Source: Deltaproteobacteria bacterium | Lineage (GTDB): Bacteria; Desulfobacterota; Desulfuromonadia; Desulfuromonadales; Geopsychrobacteraceae | Direction: 5' to 3' | DNA length: 34,727 bases | Assembly: GCA_018399135.1 (NCBI GenBank) | Contig: JAGYPB010000028.1 | Location: 1 to 34,727, forward strand | Part shown: piece after piece, positions 1 to 7,600 of the stretch | Layout of the letters: each line of letters opens with the position of its first letter | Position numbering within the stretch: the stretch's first letter is position 1 | Program-made: the position numbers and the translations under genes | Notes under the pieces: model-generated | The model's input: only the letters and a program-made list of their open reading frames with translations | Told to the model about the DNA's origin: nothing | Database searches by the model: none

Positions 1-56
1 CGGAATCTTGAGCAAAGCAGTTGATTCTCGCAAAAGTTTCTGCTAGATTGCCCGCC

Positions 57-182
57 ATGTTTCGTATCACAATTATTATTATCAGCATTCTCTGGGCTTC
101 GCTGCTGTTCATTTCCTGGGGCGGGGCTACCCCTGCGCCAGGTAAATCGGCAGTAGTAACGACCATCAGCAACCCGGCCTGA
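57..182 (+). CDS. possible small membrane or exported peptide, 41 aa
   Basis: An ATG-to-TGA frame encodes 41 residues. Residues 4-22 are hydrophobic (an isoleucine run, then Leu/Ala/Trp), followed by a short polar tail containing PAPGK, so it would be a single-pass membrane or signal-like peptide. No clear Shine-Dalgarno sequence precedes the ATG, which weakens the call. In its favour, a small hairpin followed by a T-rich tract lies 13 bases after the stop, as expected for a short transcription unit on this strand. I do not recognise a family. It faces the radical SAM gene convergently. Confidence 0.3.
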   Translation: MFRITIIIISILWASLLFISWGGATPAPGKSAVVTTISNPA

Positions 183-194
183 GGTTTATCATCC

Positions 195-222
195 AGGCAA
201 GGGGACTATGCCTTTGTTTTTT
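195..222 (+). terminator. weak intrinsic terminator-like hairpin
   Basis: The arms AGGCA (195-199) and TGCCT (209-213) enclose nine bases and are followed by TTGTTTTTT (214-222) on the plus strand. The stem is short, so efficiency is doubtful. It would end transcription coming from the 41-aa ORF and overlaps the last bases of the opposing radical SAM gene. Confidence 0.4.
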
Positions 223-1162
223 ACAAATCGCAGGTACGGGTTATTGTATCCGGGTAATGACTCCCCTGGCGGGTTCCTCGCCGTTCCAGTTCTGCTTCAA
301 TCGCATTGAGTACTTCCCATTTATTTAACGACCACAAAGGCGCCAGTAACAGTTCACGCGGGCCATCGCCGGTCAAACGCTGAATCAGGGTGTCGGGTGG
401 CAGGCATTCAATCACATCGACTACCAGTTGGACATAGTCGTCCATTTCGAGCGTGCTGATTTCTCCAGCAAGATAGCTGTCGCCTAATGGTGTGCCGCGT
501 AGAACGTGGAGCAGGTGGAGTTTGATGCCGTTGACCCCGAGTCTGGCCATTTCGCGGGCGGTATGAAGAATGTCGTCACGGCTTTCGCCCGGCAGGCCGA
601 TGATCAAATGAACGCAGATGCGCAGGCCGCGCTCTTTGGCGCGTTGATAGGCGTCGAGGAAGCAAGCATAGTCGTGACCACGGTTCAGGTAGTTAAGGGT
701 GTGATCGTGGCAACTCTGTAATCCCAGTTCCAGCCAGAAATAGGTGCGCTGGTGATACTCTGCCAGCAGATCAAGCACCCCATTGTCAACACAGTCGGGG
801 CGTGTGCCGACCGCCAGACCGACCACTTTGCTGACTTTTAAGGCCTGATCGTAGCACTGACGTAGTTGCTCAAGGGGGGCAAAGGTGTTGGAGTAGGGCT
901 GAAAATAGGCGATAAACCACTTGGCCCGGTATTTTTGCTGCATCAGCTCTTTGGCTTGCTCGAGTTGCTGCGCAATCTCAGCCTGGCGCCAGATCCCGAC
1001 TGCTGCTGAGCCGGAGCTGTCACAAAAGATGCAGCCGTGACTGTCGCGTCCATTGGCGCGGTTGGGGCAACCGAACCCGGCATCAACAGAAATCTTGTGA
1101 ACCCGACCACCGAAGCGGTGTTTGAGATGGGTTGAGTAGAGGAGCATTTTCTCTTTGCGCAT
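221..1162 (-). CDS. TIGR01212-family (YhcC-like) radical SAM protein
   Basis: This 313-aa protein has the YhcC/TIGR01212 signature near its N terminus: DAGFGCPNR followed by GCIFC, giving an iron-sulfur cluster motif C32-x11-C44-x2-C47 rather than the classical CxxxCxxC. It continues with GTRPDC, LELGLQS and HLIIGLPGE segments typical of Elp3/YhcC-like TIM-barrel radical SAM enzymes. Length matches the family. The biochemical role of the family is not firmly established, so none is assigned. The ATG at 1162 has no obvious Shine-Dalgarno sequence; Met6 (ATG ending at 1147) is preceded by AAAGAG and is an alternative start. It is transcribed alone, divergent from the glucan operon. Confidence 0.88.
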   Translation of the reverse strand: MRKEKMLLYSTHLKHRFGGRVHKISVDAGFGCPNRANGRDSHGCIFCDSSGSAAVGIWRQAEIAQQLEQAKELMQQKYRAKWFIAYFQPYSNTFAPLEQLRQCYDQALKVSKVVGLAVGTRPDCVDNGVLDLLAEYHQRTYFWLELGLQSCHDHTLNYLNRGHDYACFLDAYQRAKERGLRICVHLIIGLPGESRDDILHTAREMARLGVNGIKLHLLHVLRGTPLGDSYLAGEISTLEMDDYVQLVVDVIECLPPDTLIQRLTGDGPRELLLAPLWSLNKWEVLNAIEAELERRGTRQGSHYPDTITRTCDL

Positions 1163-1422
1163 GGCGTAACTATGACAGCCCGGCGCGATCCGGGCAAGGC
1201 GTTAATTGTAGACTAACTGCAGAATAAATCGATTGGGATTAAGTGACATCCCGGGGTAAAAATTGTTACACTGTAAGGTGGCAACTGCGACCGACTCGCG
1301 TCGCAAGGTCGTCTGATCGCTGCACAACAGTATGTCGTGGTTTTAATGGGCTGATTCTGCGTGGTATGCCTGAATTTGTTTCACTGCTTTAAGCGCCGAC
1401 TTCTGGCTGTAAAAGGACTGAC
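1163..1422. other. divergent intergenic region, promoters for both sides expected
   Basis: This 260-base gap separates the radical SAM gene (minus) from the GH57 gene (plus). I see no coding sequence and no high-scoring sigma-70 pair. A GC-rich segment around 1288-1315 can form alternative hairpins, because GCGACC can pair with GGTCGT or its GCGAC part with GTCGC. AAAAGGA at 1411-1417 is the ribosome binding site of the GH57 gene. Confidence 0.4.
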
Positions 1423-3564
1423 ATGGATTCCCTCAATGATTCCAATGATTCAACTTCACCACTGAAAGTCTGTATTCTTTGGCATATGCATCAACCTGAC
1501 TACCGTGATCCGGTGGGAGGTCAGACCCTGCTCCCCTGGACCTGGCTGCATGGCTTAAAAGATTATGGCGAAATGCTCGAAACCGTGGCCGAAACCAAGG
1601 CCAGGGTGACGGTCAATCTGGTTCCTTCTCTGCTTGAACAGCTTGAACGCTATGCCGCCGGCAAAGATCAGGATCGTTGGCTTGAATTGATCAGCCGACC
1701 AGCTGACCAATTGACAGCTTTAGAGCGCCAATTTATTATCGAACAGTTTTTTTCCGTTAATATTGATACCCAGATTCTGCCAAATCGCCGCTACCACCAA
1801 TTGTATTTGCAACGGGGCACCTTCGAACCGCAAGCCGAGAGTTTCAGCCATCAGGATATTCTTGATCTGCAGGTTTGTTTTCTTCTTGCCTGGACCGGAT
1901 ACCATCTGCGCCGACGCTCATCCCTGGTCAGTGCGTTGCTTGAGCGCGGTGGTCTCTATCATGAAGAGCAAAAGCAGCAACTGCTGCTGGTGTGCCATGA
2001 GGAGATTGCTCGCATTATCGAATTTCACCGCGAGCTCGAAGCCGCCGGATTGATCGAAATCACAGTTACTCCGTATGCCCATCCGATTCTGCCTTTGTTG
2101 TGTAACCTGCAAAGTGCCTGGGAACCCTCGCCCGGCTTACCATTACCGGCTGCCGATTTTCGCCACCCGGATGATGCGCGCCTGCAGGTGCGCGAAGGGT
2201 TACGCACTGCGGAGCGTTGTTTCGGTAAACGCCGGCGTGGCATGTGGCCGGCAGAAGGTGGTGTGAGCCATGATGCCGCTGTGCTGATGCAGGAAGAGGG
2301 GGCTTTATGGGCGGCGACCGATGAAGACATCCTGGCGCGCAGCCTTGACGGCGGCCTGCGTGATCGCAGTCGGCTATATCGGTTTTATGAGTATGAAGGG
2401 TTGCCCCTGATCTTTCGCGATCGTGAATTGTCCGATCGTGTTGGTTTTCTCTATGCCACCTGGAAGGCCTCTGAAGCGGTAGCGGACATCCAGCAACGTC
2501 TGCACCAGATTGCCGGTATGGCACCAGGCGGGACGGTAGCCATCATCCTCGATGGTGAAAACTGCTGGGAGCGCTATGCGGACAATGGGTATCCCTTTTT
2601 ACGCGATCTTTATCAGATGCTTGACAAAGACGACCAGTTTGCCATGACCACAATGAGTGAGGCGCTGGAGCAGAGCACACCAGCACCTCTGGCGCGACTG
2701 GCGGCCGGTTCCTGGATCCGCTCGGACTTCACCACATGGATTGGCCACCCCGAAGATAATATCGCCTGGCAGATGCTCTACCAGGCCCGCCAGGATTGCA
2801 TCACCACAGAGGTGACCGAGGCGTTGGCCAATCCGGAGGAACCGCTGAGTGATCTGGTGCAGGAGCTCCTGCGCGCCGAAGGCAGTGACTGGTTCTGGTG
2901 GTTCGGGGATGAGCACTCGAGTTTGCAGGCTGATATTTTTGATCGCCTGTTCCGTTTGCATCTTGAAGGGATGTATCGTCTCAAAGGACTGTCGGTGCCG
3001 GCTCCTTTGCAACAGCGAATCAAGCCCGGGGGGAGTGTTGTCACTGGTGGCTATGAACCATCGGCCTGTTTTACACCGATTATTGACGGGCGTATCGGTG
3101 ATTATTTCGAGTGGTTGGCGACGGGCTGTCTCGATCTTGCCGTTGGTGGTGCCATGTACAGTGGGCGCGAAGGATTACAGCACCTTTACTATGGTTACGA
3201 TAATGAAAGCCTCTATTTTCGCATCGATCAACCTGATCTACTCAGACGCTTGTGCGGAAAAGACGGCTACTTTGAGTTACGCTTGAACGGCAGTAGTATT
3301 TTTCATGTGTGTTTCAGCTTTACCGACAACAAGGTCAAGATTCTGATTGACGGCAAACAGGTCCCCGGCGGCTGCGGGTCATGTGACAAGGTTCTCGAAT
3401 TGGCAGTGCCGGTCGAGGTGCTGCAACTGGAGCAGGGCAAAAGTATTCGCATCAGTTGCCATGCTGTTCGCCAACAACGTGAAAATGGCCGCTGGCCGAC
3501 GGAAGGGGATGCGGTCTTGTGCTATCGCGGCAGTGCCCTTGATGAAGAAAACTGGTCGGTTTAA
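1423..3564 (+). CDS. glycoside hydrolase family 57 protein with C-terminal carbohydrate-binding-like domain
   Basis: This is a 713-aa cytoplasmic GH57 enzyme (no signal peptide). The N terminus has the family motif HMHQPDYRD. The catalytic nucleophile is expected at Glu278 in GMWPAEGG, and the acid/base Asp377 in ILDGENCWE; both are present. Residues from about 540 onward (EPSACFTPIIDGRIGDYFEW and following) form a beta-rich segment resembling the CBM9/DOMON-like tail found on some GH57 proteins. GH57 members are alpha-amylases, 4-alpha-glucanotransferases, amylopullulanases or branching enzymes, and sequence alone does not separate these here. The ATG has a good Shine-Dalgarno sequence (AAAAGGA). 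It is first in an operon with a GalT-like gene 21 bases downstream and a glycogen synthase fusion, which points to storage-glucan metabolism. Confidence 0.93.
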   Translation: MDSLNDSNDSTSPLKVCILWHMHQPDYRDPVGGQTLLPWTWLHGLKDYGEMLETVAETKARVTVNLVPSLLEQLERYAAGKDQDRWLELISRPADQLTALERQFIIEQFFSVNIDTQILPNRRYHQLYLQRGTFEPQAESFSHQDILDLQVCFLLAWTGYHLRRRSSLVSALLERGGLYHEEQKQQLLLVCHEEIARIIEFHRELEAAGLIEITVTPYAHPILPLLCNLQSAWEPSPGLPLPAADFRHPDDARLQVREGLRTAERCFGKRRRGMWPAEGGVSHDAAVLMQEEGALWAATDEDILARSLDGGLRDRSRLYRFYEYEGLPLIFRDRELSDRVGFLYATWKASEAVADIQQRLHQIAGMAPGGTVAIILDGENCWERYADNGYPFLRDLYQMLDKDDQFAMTTMSEALEQSTPAPLARLAAGSWIRSDFTTWIGHPEDNIAWQMLYQARQDCITTEVTEALANPEEPLSDLVQELLRAEGSDWFWWFGDEHSSLQADIFDRLFRLHLEGMYRLKGLSVPAPLQQRIKPGGSVVTGGYEPSACFTPIIDGRIGDYFEWLATGCLDLAVGGAMYSGREGLQHLYYGYDNESLYFRIDQPDLLRRLCGKDGYFELRLNGSSIFHVCFSFTDNKVKILIDGKQVPGGCGSCDKVLELAVPVEVLQLEQGKSIRISCHAVRQQRENGRWPTEGDAVLCYRGSALDEENWSV

Positions 3565-3585
3565 CCGACTGAAAGGATAGATGCC

Positions 3586-4659
3586 TTGTCTGAGTTGCGT
3601 TGGGATCCATTGAAAAATAGCTGGGTGATTATGACTCTGGGACATAGTCGCCGACCGCAGGAATTTCTTCAGAAGCGCCAGGAAGATTGTGAAGCGGATA
3701 GTTTTGATTACCAGCGTCTGCAGCTGCAGGACACCGACTGTCCGTTGTGCAGCGGCAATGAGGGGCGCACCCCACCTGAGATTCTCGCCTGTCGGCCGCA
3801 GGGAAGTGCTCCCAACGAGCCGGGCTGGAAGGTTCGGGTTATTCCCAACAAGTTCCCGGCCCTGCGCATTGAAGGCGAGCTTGACAGTCGGGCGGAAGGG
3901 CTTTATGACCGGATGAACGGTATCGGTGCGCACGAGCTGATTGTCGAGACCCCGGAACATAACAAGACCCTTGCTGATTTGAGTGAATCTGAAATAACCG
4001 AAGTTCTTAAAACCTATCGCTCGCGCATGCTTGATCTGCGTAAGGATGGTCGTTTTCGCTATGTCTTTATTTTTAAAAATCACGGGGTCGGAACCTCTTC
4101 CACTATTTCCCACTCTCATTCCCAGTTGATGGCCGTGCCCCTGATCCCGCCGTTAATCGCTCATGAGCTCGAACAATGCCGTAAACATTTTCAGCAGAAA
4201 GAGCGCTGCCTGATCTGTGACCTGATCCGTCAGGAACAACAGTATAAATCCCGGATTGTCCGCGATGATGGTAATTTTCTGGTTTATGCTCCTTATGCAT
4301 CGCGTTTTCCTTTTGAGTTGATGATTGCGCCGCTGGCTCATCATCACGACTTTGCCCAGCAGAGTGATCAGCAGTTGCGCCTGCTGGCGCGTACTCTGCG
4401 CGATATTTTACAGCGCCTGCGCACTGCGCTGCGCGACCCAGCGTACTCTTTGATTCTGCACAGTGCGCCGCCGCGTCATCCACGGATGGGCCGCCCCGAT
4501 TACTGGGAGTCTTTACCCTTTGATTATCACTGGCACATCGAGCTCGCTCCGAAGCTGACACGGCTGACCGGATTTGAGTGGGGCTCCGGTTTCCACATTA
4601 ACCCGACACCGCCGGATGAAGCCGCCGAGTTTTTGCGCAGTGCCGAGCCGGGACAATAA
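3586..4659 (+). CDS. galT: GalT-family nucleotidylyltransferase, ADP-glucose phosphorylase-like
   Basis: This 357-aa HIT-superfamily protein has the GalT fold: a zinc pair C52-x2-C55 (CPLC) and a further pair C208/C211 (CLIC). The active-site motif is SHSHSQ with His176 and His178, the latter the likely nucleotidylated residue. Classical GalT has HPHGQ at this point. From memory, HSHSQ and the surrounding FKNHGVGTSSTISHSHSQ context resemble the plant enzyme At5g18200, described as ADP-glucose phosphorylase. With a glycogen synthase next door, turnover of ADP-glucose is as plausible as a Leloir galactose role. The start is TTG: the only nearby ATG (3581) is out of frame, and GAAAGGA (3571-3577) lies nine bases upstream of the TTG. 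Its stop abuts the next ATG directly, indicating translational coupling. Confidence 0.85.
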   Translation: MSELRWDPLKNSWVIMTLGHSRRPQEFLQKRQEDCEADSFDYQRLQLQDTDCPLCSGNEGRTPPEILACRPQGSAPNEPGWKVRVIPNKFPALRIEGELDSRAEGLYDRMNGIGAHELIVETPEHNKTLADLSESEITEVLKTYRSRMLDLRKDGRFRYVFIFKNHGVGTSSTISHSHSQLMAVPLIPPLIAHELEQCRKHFQQKERCLICDLIRQEQQYKSRIVRDDGNFLVYAPYASRFPFELMIAPLAHHHDFAQQSDQQLRLLARTLRDILQRLRTALRDPAYSLILHSAPPRHPRMGRPDYWESLPFDYHWHIELAPKLTRLTGFEWGSGFHINPTPPDEAAEFLRSAEPGQ

Positions 4660-7600
4660 ATGATGGTAGCTCACCCTTTTTCACAGCGTCACTATCCTCT
4701 CGATCTTCACTGCAGCCGCAACGTCTGGGATGCGACTGATCTGACCAGCTACTTTCGTCGTGAACAACGACCAGGGCGTACCTTTATGCGCCATTTGCTT
4801 GCAGATCACTTGCGCGTACAGTCTGCCCAGGGCGTCACGGCGGCTGAACTGGAGCTGCTGGCCACCCTCAATCAGATATTGCGTGAAGTCGCTACAGATT
4901 TCCTGCGCCGACGTAACTGCCGCTTGACTAAAAATGCCATGGAGATTGGCGACGTCCGCCTGCCGATGCCGGGGTTGAAGGCCAGCTTTACCTCCTTTTT
5001 CGGTTTGTTTCCGGCGCTACCACTGCAATTGGAGCCAGTCGATCCGGCTACCTATGTGGATCAACTGGGTGACCGTGGTGATTGGTTGGAATTATTACTC
5101 GAGCTGGTGTTGCTCTATGTTCAGAGCCAGAACCCGGCCCTGACCAGCGTGCGTTCCCTGTTTGCTGAAGAAGAGCAGCAGTTGCGTCGTAACAGCGCTT
5201 ACGACAAACAGCTGCTCCTGCTTGATCAGGCGCTGCCACCCCTCGAGGATGGTTATGCCACCCAGCCGCAGTCCCTGCTGGCACGGTTGCTTGAGCCATT
5301 GCGTAAAAGTAAGAATCTCTATACCCAGGTACAGTTGTTGCGAGATGTCTGGGCAGACCTGTTGCCACCGGAACTACTGGAACGTATCAGCATGGCGATC
5401 CAGCAGTTTGAAGTTGAAGGGCACAAGCCGGGTTTCCCCGGCCCACCGGATACCACCCCCCTTGATCCTGCCGCCTTTATGGATCACGAGTACGCGAGCT
5501 TTACCGCCGATCTGGCGTGGATGCCGCGCGCCGTGCTGCTGGCTAAATCGACCTATGTCTGGCTCGAACAGCTGTCACGGCGCTATCAACGGCCGATTTA
5601 TACCCTCGATCAGATACCCGACGAGGAACTCGATGCTCTGGTCAATTATGGTTTTACCAGTCTCTGGTTGATCGGTATCTGGAAGCGCTCACAGGCTTCC
5701 CTGAAGGTAAAAAATCTCTGTGGCCAACAGGATGTTGCTGCTTCGGCCTATGCCATTGATGACTATGTCATCGATGAAAAACTCGGTGGCGAGCCGGCTT
5801 TTGAGCAGTTGCGTCATCGCTGCCTGCAGCGTGGCCTCGACCTGGCCTGTGACGTGGTCACCAACCATACCGGGATAGAGTCGGCGTGGTTACGTGAGCA
5901 CCCTGACTGGTTTGTTCAGTTATCCTACCCTCCCTATCCCGGTTATCGTTTCACCGGCTCCGATTTGAGCAGCAGCCCGGATTACAGCATTCAGATCGAG
6001 GATGGATATTACGACAACTCCGAAGCTGCAGTCGTCTGTCGTTATCAGAATCGCCATAGTGGTGAAGTGCGTTACATTTACCACGGTAACGACGGCACCC
6101 ATCTGCCGTGGAATGACACGGTACAACTGAATTACCTGCTTCCGGAAATGCGCGAGGCGATGATTCAGCTGATCATCCGCGTTGCCAGGCGTTTTCGTAT
6201 TATCCGTTTTGACGCCGCTATGACTCTGGCCAAACGCCATTTTCAGCGCCTCTGGTACCCCTTACCTGGCGCAGCTGGAGGGGTGCCGTCGCGCAGCGAT
6301 CACGCTTTGAGTCAGCAGGACTTCAATCATTTCTTCCCGGTTGAATTCTGGCGTGAACTGGTTGATCGGGTACAGATTGAAGCCCCTGACACCCTGCTGG
6401 TGGCGGAAGCCTTTTGGTTGATGGAAGGGTATTTTGTTCGTACCCTGGGGATGCATCGGGTCTACAACAGTGCTTTCATGAATATGCTGATGCAGGAGGA
6501 AAACGCCAAATACCGCCAGACCATCAAGAACATTCTGGTGTTTGACCCGGCGATTCTGCAACGCTTCGTCAATTTTATGAGTAATCCCGATGAAGAACCG
6601 GCGATTGAGCAGTTTGGCGATAGCGACAAGTATTTCTGCGTCGCCACCATGCTCGCAACGATGCCCGGCCTGCCCATGTTCGGTCATGGCCAGATTGAAG
6701 GTCTGCGTGAGAAGTACGGCATGGAGTATCTGGCGCCACGCTGGGACGAGCCGGTCGATAAGCCGTTACTTGAGCGTCATCGGCTAAGTATCTTTCCCCT
6801 GCTGCGTCAACGTGCCCTTTTCAGTGGCGCGGAAGCGTTTCAGCTGTACGATTTTGAATCGGTTTACGGGGTCGAAGAAGATGTGTTTGTTTACAGTAAT
6901 CAGCTTGATGAGCGCCGGGTGCTGGTGATCTGTAACAACTCGGACAAGAGTATTGCCGGTCGTATCGGTTCCCCGGTCGCTATGGCCGGGCGTGCTGGAG
7001 AGGATGTGGGTAGCGCCTGCGCCATCAACTGCAGCAGTGATTTTGTGGTAATGAGCGATCTGACCGATAACATACAGTATCTGCAGCCGGCGGCATCCTT
7101 ACGCCAGGGTGGCGACTTTACCCTTGCTCCCTACAGTGTTCGGGTCATTGGCGATTTTGTCGCGCATCAGGATCAAGATGGCCGCTGGCAGCGCCTGTGG
7201 CAGCAATACGGAGATCGCGGTGTGCGCCATCTGTGGCTCGAGCATGATGGACTGTTGCTGGAAAAAAGCTGGCCGTTGCTAAGCGAACTGCTTGCTGTGC
7301 CTCAACCCCAGCGGGTGCGGCGACGAATTCGTCAAATCCTGACCGATTTATCGACTATCTACAACGCCCATCCCCTTGCCGGTATGCAGAAGGATTATGT
7401 TCTTCAGGTGCAGATGCGAGGGCATTATCCCGACCTGGTTCTGCACCATGAAGGTTATGGCGAATTGGCCTGGTATATCGATCGGGCTGATACGGATGAT
7501 GGCTGGTTCCGGTTGTTTGACAGAATCTGCAATCAGTATCCATTGCGCCCGTTGCTCGGCTGTCACTATTATGACTACAGGGACTGGTGTGTTCATCAGG

